DNA from: Candidatus Coprousia avicola | Lineage (GTDB): Bacteria; Actinomycetota; Coriobacteriia; Coriobacteriales; Coriobacteriaceae | Length of the DNA stretch: 43,644 bases | Assembly (NCBI GenBank): GCA_018715125.1 | Contig: DVMF01000006.1 | Span: 1-43,644 of the forward strand | Direction: 5' to 3' | Shown here: piece by piece, positions 17,741 through 26,909 of the stretch | Layout: every line of letters starts with the position of its first letter | Position numbering within the stretch: position 1 is the first letter of the stretch | The notes under the pieces: model-generated | What the model was told of the DNA's origin: nothing | The model's input: only the letters and a program-made list of their open reading frames with translations | The model's database searches: none | Translations under genes and position numbers: made by a program

Positions 17741-19081
17741 ATGCCCGCATCGTTCGGAAACCTACTCTTCATCACGCTGGGATGCGCGAAAAACGAGGTC
17801 GATACCGACCGCATGCGCTCCCTTCTCACGGCGGCAGGCTACGGCGAGGTCACCGATGTCGCGCAGGCGGACGCCGTCCTCATCAACACCTGTTCCTTCT
17901 TGGCTTCCGCCACGTCTGAGAGCATTGAGTGCACGCTCGGGCTCGCCGACGAGATCGCACAAGGCGTGCGCGGCTGCCCCATCGTGATGTGCGGGTGCGT
18001 GCCCTCGCGCTATGGTTCCGACCTGCCGGAGACGCTGCCCGAGGTCCGGGCGTTCGTCCGCACCGACGAGGAGGACGGCATCGTGGCGGTGGTCGACGGG
18101 GTCCTCGGCGTTACGCGCGCAGAACCCGCCTTCATCCCACGGGTGAAGCGCACGGTCGAGGGGTCGGTCGCCTATCTCAAGATCTCTGACGGCTGCAACC
18201 GTTTCTGCAGCTTCTGCGCGATCCCCTATATCCGCGGACGCTATCGCTCCCGCGAGGCCTCCTCGATTCTCGCCGAGGCCGCCGAGCTCCTCGAGGGAGG
18301 CGTCCGCGAGCTCGTCCTCATCGGTCAGGATACCGGCATCTGGGGCAACGACTTCGACGCCGAGACCCCGGGCTCGCGCACGCTCGCTGAGCTCCTGCGC
18401 GCCGTTGCCGAGGTTGCCAGGCCCTTCGGCGCCTGGGTGCGCGTGCTGTACCTGCAGCCCGAGGGCATGACCGACGAGCTCATTGCGACGCTGCGCGACG
18501 TTCCCGAGGTTCTGCCGTATATCGACATCCCCATCCAGCACTGCGCGGCGCGCGTTCTCAAGGAGATGAACCGCACGGGATCCGCCGCGGAGTTCGAGGC
18601 GCTCTTCGACCGGCTGCGCCGCGAGATCCCGGGCATGGTCATCCGCTCGACGGCGCTCGTGGGCTTTCCCACCGAGACCGATGAGGAGTTCGAGGAGCTC
18701 ATGGGGTTCCTCGACCGCGTCGGCTTCGACTATACGAGCGTATTCGCCTACTCGCAGGAGGACGGCACGCGCGCAGCCCGCATGGAGGGCCAGGTGGATG
18801 AAGAGACCAAGATCGAGCGCGCGCAGGTCGCCCAGGACCTTGCCGAGGCGCTCGGATTCGCCGCCACGGCATCACACGTGGGGGAGCGCGCGCAGGTGAT
18901 CATCGACGGCATCGATGAGACGGATGAGGGCCCGGAGCTCATCGGTCACGCCTGGTTCCAGGCGCCCGATTCCGACGGCGCGGTGCATCTTGACGCGACG
19001 GAGGCGTGCGTTGGTGATATCGTGGAGGTCGAGTTCACCGACAGCTTCTGCTATGAACTCATCGGTCATGTAGTCGGATAG
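17741..19081 (+). CDS. rimO: Ribosomal protein uS12 methylthiotransferase RimO
   Basis: RimO methylthiolates the conserved aspartate of ribosomal protein S12 near the decoding centre. The 446-residue protein carries the RimO N-terminal signature FITLGCAKNEVDTDRM, the remaining cluster-I cysteines in NTCSFL and MCGCVPSRYG, the radical-SAM motif CNRFCSFC followed by AIPYIRGRYRSR, and a C-terminal TRAM domain (about 375-446). LGCAKN separates it from MiaB and MtaB. ATG 17741 has AAAGG 7 bases upstream; an out-of-frame ATG at 17734 precedes it. pgsA follows after 11 bases, a common rimO-pgsA arrangement. Confidence 0.94.
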   Translation: MPASFGNLLFITLGCAKNEVDTDRMRSLLTAAGYGEVTDVAQADAVLINTCSFLASATSESIECTLGLADEIAQGVRGCPIVMCGCVPSRYGSDLPETLPEVRAFVRTDEEDGIVAVVDGVLGVTRAEPAFIPRVKRTVEGSVAYLKISDGCNRFCSFCAIPYIRGRYRSREASSILAEAAELLEGGVRELVLIGQDTGIWGNDFDAETPGSRTLAELLRAVAEVARPFGAWVRVLYLQPEGMTDELIATLRDVPEVLPYIDIPIQHCAARVLKEMNRTGSAAEFEALFDRLRREIPGMVIRSTALVGFPTETDEEFEELMGFLDRVGFDYTSVFAYSQEDGTRAARMEGQVDEETKIERAQVAQDLAEALGFAATASHVGERAQVIIDGIDETDEGPELIGHAWFQAPDSDGAVHLDATEACVGDIVEVEFTDSFCYELIGHVVG

Positions 19082-19092
19082 GGAATTAAACG

Positions 19093-19707
19093 ATGGCAGC
19101 TGCACCGCAAAAGGAATTGACGAGCATCTGGACGCCCGCGAATATCGTCACGTGCGTCCGCATCGTCTTCATACCCGTGTTCATGGTCTTCGCCACCGAG
19201 GGTTTCTCCGCCCTCGGCCTCAGTGCCGGCGCCCAGGCGATCATAGCCTTCTGTCTCTACATCCTCTTGAGCGGAACCGACAAGGTCGACGGAGACCTCG
19301 CCCGCAAGCGAGGAGAGGTGACGGATTTCGGGAAGTTCCTCGATCCCATCGCCGACAAGCTGCTGGTGTTCTCGGCGCTCCTGCTCTTTCTCGTTTGGGA
19401 CATCGTGAGCGTGTGGGCGGTTTTCATCATTCTCTTCCGCGAGTTTCTGGTAAGCGCGCTTCGCATGGTGGCGAGCGCGAGCGGCGAGGTCATCGCCGCC
19501 GACAAGCTGGGCAAGGCGAAGACCGCGGTGACCATGGTCGCCATCTGCGCCCTGCTGCTCGATCGCGCGATTCTCGTTCAGACGGGGCAGTCGGTCGAGA
19601 TCATCTGGGTCATCGGGCAGGCGCTCATGACCGCTGCCGTGGTGCTCACCGTGGTCTCGGGCGCCCAGTACTTCTGGAATGCCCGCAAGATCGTCTTCCG
19701 CGTGTAG
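19093..19707 (+). CDS. pgsA: CDP-diacylglycerol-glycerol-3-phosphate 3-phosphatidyltransferase
   Basis: Integral-membrane CDP-alcohol phosphatidyltransferase of 204 residues. It carries the full catalytic pattern DxxDGxxARx8GxxxDxxxD as DKVDGDLARKRGEV then TDFGKFLDPIADK. There are about six hydrophobic helices, and the N-terminus IWTPANIVTCVRIVFIP is typical of PgsA. The likely product is phosphatidylglycerophosphate, the first step to phosphatidylglycerol and cardiolipin. The rimO-pgsA-cinA-recA order matches many Gram-positive genomes. A second family member lies at 39870-40577; this one is the better PgsA candidate. Confidence 0.92.
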   Translation: MAAAPQKELTSIWTPANIVTCVRIVFIPVFMVFATEGFSALGLSAGAQAIIAFCLYILLSGTDKVDGDLARKRGEVTDFGKFLDPIADKLLVFSALLLFLVWDIVSVWAVFIILFREFLVSALRMVASASGEVIAADKLGKAKTAVTMVAICALLLDRAILVQTGQSVEIIWVIGQALMTAAVVLTVVSGAQYFWNARKIVFRV

Positions 19708-19731
19708 CCATCGGGTGGGGAGCGGCTCACT

Positions 19732-20241
19732 ATGTGCTCGAGTGACATGTGCGACCTGGAGGCGCAGCGCCTCGTTGCCTTTGCCTCTGCTCACGGGCTT
19801 ACGGTCGCCACGGCCGAGTCGTGTACGGCCGGCCGGGTCGCCGCCGTCGTGGGCGGTGTGCCCGGCGCCTCCGAGGTTCTGCGCGGCGGAGCGGTCACCT
19901 ATGTGAATGAAATCAAGCACCGTGTGCTCGGCGTTTCCGAGAAAACACTCGCCTCCGTCGGCGCCGTCTCAGAGAGGTGCGCCTGCGAGATGGCCGAGGG
20001 CGCCCGAGCGCTGTTTGGTTGCGACGCCGCTGTCAGCATCACGGGTTTTGCCGGGCCGGGGGGCGGTACGGCCCAAAACCCCGTAGGGACCGTGTACCTC
20101 GGCGTCGCCGATCACGATGGCGCGAGGGCGGTGCGCCGCCATTTCAACGGTGATCGCGACGACGTGCGATGGCAGGCTACGATGGAGGCGCTGCGTCTTC
20201 TGCGATCCACATGTGAAGATATCGTGCTATCTCGTGGATAG
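19732..20241 (+). CDS. pncC: Nicotinamide-nucleotide amidohydrolase (CinA C-terminal domain)
   Basis: Stand-alone CinA C-terminal domain of 169 residues, an NMN deamidase in NAD salvage. Conserved segments are TVATAESCTAGRVAA, the substrate-binding GGAVTYVNEIKHRVLGV, and SITGFAGPGGG followed by PVGTVYLGV. The N-terminal molybdopterin-like (COG1058) domain of full CinA is absent, which is common in actinobacteria, so pncC describes it better than cinA. ATG 19732 has GGGGAG 9 bases upstream; ATG 19747 is an alternative. The position just before recA is typical for cinA, but the recA promoter is separate. Confidence 0.92.
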   Translation: MCSSDMCDLEAQRLVAFASAHGLTVATAESCTAGRVAAVVGGVPGASEVLRGGAVTYVNEIKHRVLGVSEKTLASVGAVSERCACEMAEGARALFGCDAAVSITGFAGPGGGTAQNPVGTVYLGVADHDGARAVRRHFNGDRDDVRWQATMEALRLLRSTCEDIVLSRG

Positions 20242-20412
20242 CCCGCTGCCGGCATGTGGCTCGAGCGCTCTGGGTCCAGCCATGCGAGGCCTTTGGTTTG
20301 CGCAGCTCAACGTCTCCGCCGGCGTGGACGGTCAGGAGCATGTCATATCGAGGTTTGCCGCACGTCCGAACGAGGTGGATATCGGTCGGGATACGGTGAG
20401 AACCCCTCGGTA

Positions 20413-20427
20413 GAATCAAGGTGATTC
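20413..20427 (+). repeat. Perfect inverted repeat abutting the recA -35
   Basis: GAATCA-AGG-TGATTC is a perfect 6-bp inverted repeat with a 3-base centre that ends one base before the recA -35 hexamer. It could be an operator or activator site, or a small hairpin at the end of the pncC transcript; the following CTTGACGG has no T-run, so termination is unlikely. Confidence 0.45.
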
Positions 20428-20428
20428 C

Positions 20429-20457
20429 TTGACGGCGAACAACCGTTCGTCTATCAT
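20429..20457 (+). promoter_or_regulatory. recA promoter with LexA operator in the spacer
   Basis: TTGACG (20429-20434), a 17-base spacer and TATCAT (20452-20457) form a good promoter. The spacer contains CGAACAACCGTTCG (20436-20449), a perfect match to the Gram-positive/actinobacterial LexA box CGAAC-N4-GTTCG. LexA bound there would cover both the -35 to -10 spacer and RNA polymerase contacts, so recA should be SOS-inducible. Confidence 0.88.
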
Positions 20458-20485
20458 TGAGTCAGTTCACGCGAGGAGGTATCCC

Positions 20486-21574
<1,089 letters not shown>

Positions 21575-21580
21575 GCCCCC

Positions 21581-22261
21581 ATGCCGCCGCAGGTAGAGGA
21601 TATCGCCTTCATCTATCCCGATCGTACCGAGCGCGCCGCAGCGGCGTATCGGAAGAGCAGGCCCAAGGCGCGAGTGGTGTGCACCCTGTCCTCGGGAGAT
21701 GAGCGGACAGTGTACGTTCCCGCGCGGGTTGCCCGTGCCGTCGCCAAGGAAACGCCCGATCTTCCGTGCGATATCGGGGGGCTCATCAATTGGATAGATG
21801 CCGTAGGGCGACGCGTTTGCTATGCGGCGCTCGTCGAGATGCTCGCTCAGCGCGACCACGGGGAGAGCGAGGCGCGCGACAAGCTCGCGCGCAGCGGGTA
21901 TTCGCCGGCGGCCATCGATGAGGCAGTCGAGCGCGCCCGCTCCTCGCGCTTTCTCGACGAGGAGCGCTATATGCGCTACTTCATAGCTGAGCGGCTTCGC
22001 CGCGGATGGGGGCGTCGCAAGATCGAGCAGGAGCTGCGCCGCAAGGGTGCCGACCCCACGCAGCTTGCCGATTACCCCGACGCCTTCTTTTCCGAGGATG
22101 AGGACCGGTGCCGCGCCGCAGAGCTTCTGCGGCGCAAACCCATCCCCGACGTGCGCCCGTTCGAGAAGCTCGTCCGTTTTCTGATGGGCAGGGGCTTCTC
22201 ATACGGCGTTGCCGCCGATGCGGTGAAAGCCCGACTCTCTGAGGACGGGGACGAGGCGTGA
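21581..22261 (+). CDS. recX: Regulatory protein RecX
   Basis: RecX caps or destabilises RecA filaments and limits recombination. The 226-residue protein has an N-terminal region of about 70 residues that is not conserved in the family, then tandem three-helix RecX repeats: RVCYAALVEMLAQRDHGESEARDKL, RSSRFLDEERYMRYFIAERLRRGWGRRKI (split here by position) and a third repeat around PFEKLVRFLMGRGFSYGVAADAV. The position directly downstream of recA is diagnostic. ATG 21581 is 6 bases after the recA stop, with GAGGG upstream. A promoter-bearing gap follows. Confidence 0.92.
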   Translation: MPPQVEDIAFIYPDRTERAAAAYRKSRPKARVVCTLSSGDERTVYVPARVARAVAKETPDLPCDIGGLINWIDAVGRRVCYAALVEMLAQRDHGESEARDKLARSGYSPAAIDEAVERARSSRFLDEERYMRYFIAERLRRGWGRRKIEQELRRKGADPTQLADYPDAFFSEDEDRCRAAELLRRKPIPDVRPFEKLVRFLMGRGFSYGVAADAVKARLSEDGDEA

Positions 22262-22299
22262 AGCCTTGGCGCACACCGCTCTTGACGGTCCGTTTACAA

Positions 22300-22328
22300 T
22301 TGACAGCTGGACCAGCTCCACGTAGACT
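22300..22328 (+). promoter_or_regulatory. Putative rny promoter with palindrome in the spacer
   Basis: TTGACA (22300-22305) and TAGACT (22323-22328) are exactly 17 bases apart, about 150 bases before the rny start. The spacer holds a perfect palindrome, AGCTGG-A-CCAGCT (22305-22317), in the position expected of a repressor operator. No known consensus is recognised. Confidence 0.6.
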
Positions 22329-22427
22329 GAAATGGTCATTTGCCTTGTGATATATGCTCATCCTCGATGAGATTGACGTTATAGACATATCTTCAAAGCG
22401 GTTGCCTATATACCACGCAAATGTCTC

Positions 22428-22445
22428 GCCCTCTCTCGGGAGGGC
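22428..22445 (+). other. Hairpin in the rny 5' leader
   Basis: GCCCTC (22428-22433) and GAGGGC (22440-22445) form a 6-bp stem with a TCTCGG loop, about 33 bases before the rny start. A T-rich stretch (TTTTTCTT) comes only 14 bases later, just before the ribosome-binding site, so this is not a standard terminator. It may be a leader structure. Confidence 0.35.
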
Positions 22446-22478
22446 CCGTTATGGATACCTTTTTCTTAAGGAGTTGGC

Positions 22479-24029
22479 ATGGAGATTTTGATTGGTATCG
22501 TCTGCCTGGCACTTGGTGCCGGCGGCGCTACGGTCGCCATGCGCAGCGCAAAGCAGGGGAGCCTTCGTGAGGCGGACGCGGCCATCGAGTCTGCGCGCAC
22601 TCAGGCAGACCAGATGATAGGCGATGCGCAGCGACAGGCGGAGACGCTCAAGAAGGAGGCCCTTCTCGAGGCTAAGGAGGAGATCCTCCAGAGCAAGCAG
22701 GCCGCCGAGGCGGAAGAGAAGCAGCGCAAGAAGGAACTCCGCACCATGGAGAACCGCATCATGCAGCGCGAGGAGTCTCTCGATCGCCGCAACGATGCCC
22801 TCGACAAGCGCGAGCACCAGCTCTCGAGCCAGGCCGGCCAGGTTGAGAAGCGCAGCCGTGAGCTCGAGGAGCTCGTCAGCAAGCAGACCGCCGAGCTCGA
22901 GCGCATATCTGAGCTCACGCGCGACGATGCCCATCAGGAGCTCCTCGACAAGGTCCGCGGTGAGGTGACGCACGAGGCGGCTGCCATCATCCGTGAATCC
23001 GAGCAGCGCGTGAAGGCCGAGTGCCACAAGACGGCGCAGGAGATCATCTCCCTTGCTATCCAACGCTGCGCAGCAGACCATACCGCCGAGGTCACCGTTA
23101 CCTCCGTGCATATTCCCTCAGACGACCTCAAGGGCCGCATCATCGGCCGCGAGGGCCGCAACATCCGCACGTTCGAGCAGGTCTCCGGCGTCAACCTCGT
23201 CATCGATGACACGCCCGAGACGGTTGTGCTCTCGAGCTTCGACCCCGTCCGCCGCGAGACGGCCCGCGTCGCCCTCGAGAACCTCATCGCCGACGGGCGC
23301 ATCCACCCGGCGCGCATCGAGGAGATGTACCAGAAGGCCTCCAGCCTCGTGCAGCAGCGCGTCCGCGAGGCCGGCGAGCAGGCCGCCTTCGATACGGGCA
23401 TCCATGACCTGCACCCCGAGCTCGTGAAGACGCTCGGCGCGCTGCGCTACCGCACCTCCTTCGGCCAGAACGTGCTGACGCATTCCACCGAGGTGGCCGA
23501 GCTCTGCGGCATCATGGCATCCGAGCTGGGCGTCGATGCGACCACGGCGCGGCGCGCCGGCCTTTTGCACGACCTCGGCAAGGCCATCGACCACGAGGTT
23601 GAGGGGCCGCATGCCGTCATCGGCGCAGACCTTGCCCGCCGTTACGGGGAGAAGCCGGTCATCGTCCATGCGATCGAGGCGCACCACGGCGACGTCGAGC
23701 CCGATTCCGTCATCGCCGTCCTCGTCATGGCCGCTGACGCCATCTCCGCCTCTCGTCCCGGCGCGCGCCGCGAGTCTGCGGAAAACTACATCAAGCGCCT
23801 CGAGAAGCTCGAGGAGATCGCCAACTCCTACGAGGGCGTCGAGCGCACGTATGCCATGCAGGCAGGGCGCGAGGTCCACGTGATGGTGCAGCCCGACAAG
23901 ATCTCCGACGCCGATTCGACCGTTCTGGCTCACGACATCGCCCATCAGATCGAGGAAGAGATGGAGTACCCCGGTCAGGTTCGCGTCGTCGTTATTCGCG
24001 AGAGCCGTGCCGTCGACATCGCAAAGTAG
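22479..24029 (+). CDS. rny: Ribonuclease Y
   Basis: RNase Y is a membrane-anchored endoribonuclease that initiates mRNA decay. The 516-residue protein has an N-terminal membrane helix (about 2-20), a long charged coiled coil (about 28-190), a KH domain with [19 protein letters not shown], and an HD domain with [17 protein letters not shown] and [11 protein letters not shown]. The C-terminal region ends [14 protein letters not shown] as in the family. ATG 22479 has TAAGGAG 5 bases upstream. The 22262-22478 gap holds its own promoter, palindrome and leader hairpin. With rnjA in the same window, both Gram-positive-type decay nucleases are encoded. Confidence 0.96.
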   Translation: MEILIGIVCLALGAGGATVAMRSAKQGSLREADAAIESARTQADQMIGDAQRQAETLKKEALLEAKEEILQSKQAAEAEEKQRKKELRTMENRIMQREESLDRRNDALDKREHQLSSQAGQVEKRSRELEELVSKQTAELERISELTRDDAHQELLDKVRGEVTHEAAAIIRESEQRVKAECHKTAQEIISLAIQRCAADHTAEVTVTSVHIPSDDLKGRIIGREGRNIRTFEQVSGVNLVIDDTPETVVLSSFDPVRRETARVALENLIADGRIHPARIEEMYQKASSLVQQRVREAGEQAAFDTGIHDLHPELVKTLGALRYRTSFGQNVLTHSTEVAELCGIMASELGVDATTARRAGLLHDLGKAIDHEVEGPHAVIGADLARRYGEKPVIVHAIEAHHGDVEPDSVIAVLVMAADAISASRPGARRESAENYIKRLEKLEEIANSYEGVERTYAMQAGREVHVMVQPDKISDADSTVLAHDIAHQIEEEMEYPGQVRVVVIRESRAVDIAK

Positions 24030-24050
24030 CGGGAAGATCCAGGGTTTTAT

Positions 24051-25133
24051 ATGGCGGACTCGCAGGAACTCATTTCGTTTATCGCTCAGATGACGGGCGA
24101 GTCCAACCTGCGCGTCGAGGAGAACCTCGGCGAGGGCTATGTCCGCCTGCGCGTCTCCGAGGCCGAGCGCCGGCAGGCCAAGCACGATATCCAGCATGTC
24201 GAGGATATGGTCATCGAGCTGTTGCGCAATGCGCGCGATGCCGGCGCTCAGCACATCTACGTTGCGACGTACCGTGACGACGACCTCCGTAAGGTCGTCG
24301 TCATCGATGATGGGTGCGGCGTCCCCGAAGACATGCAGGACCGCATCTTTGAGGCGCGCGTCACCTCCAAGCTCGAGAGCATGCATATGGACCGTTGGGG
24401 CGTCCACGGTCGCGGCATGGCGCTGTTCTCGATCCGCCAGAACTGCGACGAGGCACGTGTCATCACGTCTGGCACCAATTTGGGAACCGCCCTGTACGCC
24501 TGCGCCGACACATCGGTGCTCCCGGAGCGCGCCGATCAATCTAGTTGGCCCGTCGTAGAGAAAGACGACCAGGGACGTCACGTCTGTGCACGCGGCCCGC
24601 ATAACATCGTGCGCACCGTTGCCGAGTTCGCCTTGGAGGAGCTGCACGGCTGCGAGGTCTATCTCGGTTCCGCAACGGAGATCGCCGCGACGCTCTACCA
24701 GCACGCGCACCGAGCCCTCGATGCGTCCCAGCTCCTCTTTCTGGATTCCGAGGAGCAGCTCCCCGTCGTCGATCGCCTCGGATATGCCGCTGACGCCGAG
24801 GACTTCATGCGTATCGCCTGCAGCATCGGCCTCTCTTTGTCAGAGCGCACGGCGCACCGCATCCTCGCCGGCACCATAAAGCCCATGAGGAGCGTGGCCG
24901 CGCGCCTCCTGCGTGAGCGCACGGCTGCCCCGCAGGAGTCCGCCGTCGACCTTGCGCGCGATAGGCGCGGCCTGCGCATCACGCGTGACGATCTGCAGGC
25001 GTTTGCGAGGACGCTCGAGCGCGACTTCGCCGAACTCGGAGACCGCTACTATCTCACACTTGCCCAAGAGCCCACCGTGCGCGTGCGCGGGGACCGTATC
25101 ACCGTCACGTTCGACATCCATAAGGATGAGTAG
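24051..25133 (+). CDS. GHKL-fold ATPase of unknown function
   Basis: A 360-residue protein with a Bergerat (GHKL) ATP-binding fold and no kinase, sensor or gyrase/MutL module that I can recognise. The N box is EDMVIELLRNARDAGA (E56, N60), G1 is VIDDGCGVP (86-92), and the ATP-lid/G2 segment is DRWGVHGRGMALFSIR (114-129). No phospho-acceptor H-box precedes the N box. Residues about 165-270 and the C-terminus (helical, then FDIHKDE) match nothing I know. This layout is closer to Hsp90/MutL/MORC-type N domains than to histidine kinases. It lies 21 bases after rny and 83 bases before spoVS, with AGGG 6 bases before ATG 24051. The function is unknown; an RNA- or development-linked role is only suggested by context. 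Confidence 0.85.
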   Translation: MADSQELISFIAQMTGESNLRVEENLGEGYVRLRVSEAERRQAKHDIQHVEDMVIELLRNARDAGAQHIYVATYRDDDLRKVVVIDDGCGVPEDMQDRIFEARVTSKLESMHMDRWGVHGRGMALFSIRQNCDEARVITSGTNLGTALYACADTSVLPERADQSSWPVVEKDDQGRHVCARGPHNIVRTVAEFALEELHGCEVYLGSATEIAATLYQHAHRALDASQLLFLDSEEQLPVVDRLGYAADAEDFMRIACSIGLSLSERTAHRILAGTIKPMRSVAARLLRERTAAPQESAVDLARDRRGLRITRDDLQAFARTLERDFAELGDRYYLTLAQEPTVRVRGDRITVTFDIHKDE

Positions 25134-25138
25134 GTTTC

Positions 25139-25167
25139 TTGCCCATATTCCCAGCTTACGGTAAGCT
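25139..25167 (+). promoter_or_regulatory. Putative spoVS promoter with overlapping inverted repeats
   Basis: TTGCCC (25139-25144) and TAAGCT (25162-25167) are 17 bases apart in the gap before spoVS. AGCTTAC-G-GTAAGCT (25153-25167) is a perfect inverted repeat covering the -10. A second one, AGCTCA-A-TGAGCT (25164-25176), shares its central AGCT. This gives three AGCT half-sites at 25153, 25164 and 25173. Confidence 0.4.
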
Positions 25168-25216
25168 CAATGAGCTAGCGCACCCCCATCGAACCACATT
25201 TGCAGGAGCAACGTAC

Positions 25217-25534
25217 ATGGATTACCTGAAGGTCTCGAGCAAATCATCCCCCGCATCGGTCGCCGGTGCGATCGCCGGTATGGTGAAAGATGGGGTTCCC
25301 GTCAATATGCAGTGCGTGGGCGCCGGCGCCGTCAATCAGGCCATCAAGGCCATGGCGATCGCGCGCGGTTTCCTGATTCCCACAGGGTTCGACATCTCGT
25401 GCGCTCCCGTGTTTTCCGATATCCTGATAAACGGCGAATCGCGCACTGCCATACGGCTTTCGGTATACGTGCACCAGCTCAGCCTTCAGAACAGCGAGCT
25501 CGTCGACCCCCATGATGTTCAAACGGTGGCGTGA
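25217..25534 (+). CDS. spoVS: Stage V sporulation protein S (SpoVS)
   Basis: SpoVS/Alba-like nucleic-acid-binding protein of 105 residues. The start DYLKVSSKSSPASVAGAIAG and the core QCVGAGAVNQAIKAMAIARGF are near-identical to the family. The usual length is about 86 residues, so roughly 17 residues form a C-terminal extension (QLSLQNSELVDPHDVQTVA). In Bacillus it affects spore coat and cortex formation; homologues in non-spore-formers suggest a wider regulatory role. ATG 25217 has AGGAG 8 bases upstream; the frame is open further upstream to 25139, but the family alignment places the start here. miaB begins one base after the stop. Confidence 0.95.
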   Translation: MDYLKVSSKSSPASVAGAIAGMVKDGVPVNMQCVGAGAVNQAIKAMAIARGFLIPTGFDISCAPVFSDILINGESRTAIRLSVYVHQLSLQNSELVDPHDVQTVA

Positions 25535-25535
25535 T

Positions 25536-26909
25536 ATGTCTCAATCTGCTTTCTCGTATCCGGTGCTCTCACAGAAGACCTACTTCATCCGCACCTTCGG
25601 CTGCCAGATGAACCTGCATGATTCCGAGCGCGTCAGCGGCGTGCTCGATGCGTGCGGTTGCCTTGAAGCCGCCGAGCCCGCAGAGGCGGATATCGTCATA
25701 TTCATGACGTGCTGCGTGCGCGAGGCCGCCGACCAGCGTCTATACGGGCAGTGCTCCTCGCTTAAAAGCCTTCCCGCAGGCCCATCGGGCAAGCGGGTGG
25801 TCGCCATCGGCGGCTGCATCGCCCAGCGCGATGGAGAGCGCCTTATCGACAAGCTCGATAACGTTCAGGTGGTCTTTGGCACCTCTGCCATCAATCATGT
25901 TGCGGAGCTGCTCGCGCATGCGTTTGAGTCCGACGAGCCCCAGGTGGTTACGGCTGAAGACCCCGCTTGCGACGCGACGGCGCTTCCCTGGCATCGCGAG
26001 ACCCCGTATCACGCCTGGGTGCCCATCATGACGGGCTGCAATAACTTCTGCACGTACTGCATCGTCCCTTACGTCCGCGGTCGTGAGAAGAGCCGTCCTA
26101 TCGAGAACATCATCGACGAGGTCACCGGTCTCGTGCGAGCCGGCGTGCGCGAGGTGACCCTCCTCGGCCAGAACGTCAACTCGTACGGCCGCGACCGTTA
26201 CGGCACGCCGCGCTTCGCCGAGCTGTTGCGCGCCGTCGGGGAGACGGGTATCGAGCGCATTCGCTTCACCTCGTCCCATCCCAAAGACCTGCTTCCGGAG
26301 ACCATCGACGCTATAGCCGAGGTGCCCGCGGTCATGCCGCACCTCCATCTAGCGGTGCAATCCGGTTCCACGCGCATTCTGAAGCTCATGAACCGACGGT
26401 ACACGCGCGAAGACTATCTCGATCTTGTTCAGCGGGTCCGCGAACGCGTCCCCCATATCGCCCTCACAACCGACATCATCGTCGGGTTCCCCGGTGAGAC
26501 GGAGGAGGATTTCGCCGAGACGCTCTCGCTGGCGCGCGCCGCCCGGTTTTCCCAAGCGTTCACGTTCATCTACTCGCGGCGCGCCGGGACGCCCGCCGCG
26601 GAGATGCCCGACGATACGCCCCGCGAGCGCATTCAGGATCGCTTTGACCGCCTGGTGCACGTTATCGAGGATACGGCCCATGCCTTCAACCAGCAGGACT
26701 TGGGACAAGTCGTTCCGGTCTTGGTCGAGGGCGTATCCAGGAAGGACTCCCATCGCCTGCAGGGCAAGAGCCCCAAGAACCAGACGGTGCACGCTCCCGT
26801 GCCCGAGGGCATCGATCCCGGCTCGCTTGTCGGCAAGATCGTCGATGTCGAAGTGCAGACGGCCCGCACCTGGTACCTTGCAGGCGAGATGCGCGGCGAG
26901 CCTCGATGA
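25536..26909 (+). CDS. miaB: tRNA-2-methylthio-N6-dimethylallyladenosine synthase MiaB
   Basis: Radical-SAM methylthiotransferase that adds the 2-methylthio group to i6A37 of UNN-decoding tRNAs. The 457-residue protein carries the MiaB signature RTFGCQMNLHDSERVSG, cluster cysteines in MTCCVRE and GGCIAQRDG, the radical-SAM motif CNNFCTYC followed by IVPYVRGREKSR, and a C-terminal TRAM domain. ATG 25536 starts one base after spoVS; in-frame ATGs at 25512 and 25515 would overlap spoVS and lack a better ribosome-binding site. The stop overlaps miaA (ATGA), which makes the i6A substrate. Confidence 0.95.
   Translation: MSQSAFSYPVLSQKTYFIRTFGCQMNLHDSERVSGVLDACGCLEAAEPAEADIVIFMTCCVREAADQRLYGQCSSLKSLPAGPSGKRVVAIGGCIAQRDGERLIDKLDNVQVVFGTSAINHVAELLAHAFESDEPQVVTAEDPACDATALPWHRETPYHAWVPIMTGCNNFCTYCIVPYVRGREKSRPIENIIDEVTGLVRAGVREVTLLGQNVNSYGRDRYGTPRFAELLRAVGETGIERIRFTSSHPKDLLPETIDAIAEVPAVMPHLHLAVQSGSTRILKLMNRRYTREDYLDLVQRVRERVPHIALTTDIIVGFPGETEEDFAETLSLARAARFSQAFTFIYSRRAGTPAAEMPDDTPRERIQDRFDRLVHVIEDTAHAFNQQDLGQVVPVLVEGVSRKDSHRLQGKSPKNQTVHAPVPEGIDPGSLVGKIVDVEVQTARTWYLAGEMRGEPR

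Noticed and set aside
20242-20485. A possible small gene or regulatory RNA in the 244-base pncC-recA gap
   Set aside because: No frame has a ribosome-binding site with a plausible protein, and only weak pairing (GCATG..CATGC) is seen; beyond the recA promoter region I find nothing to support.
22262-22299. TTGACG (22282-22287) with TACAAT (22295-22300) as a second rny promoter
   Set aside because: The spacer is only 7 bases, far too short.
23118-24710. A 530-codon minus-strand open frame opposite rny and the GHKL gene
   Set aside because: Antisense to two conserved coding regions, without ribosome-binding site or domain.
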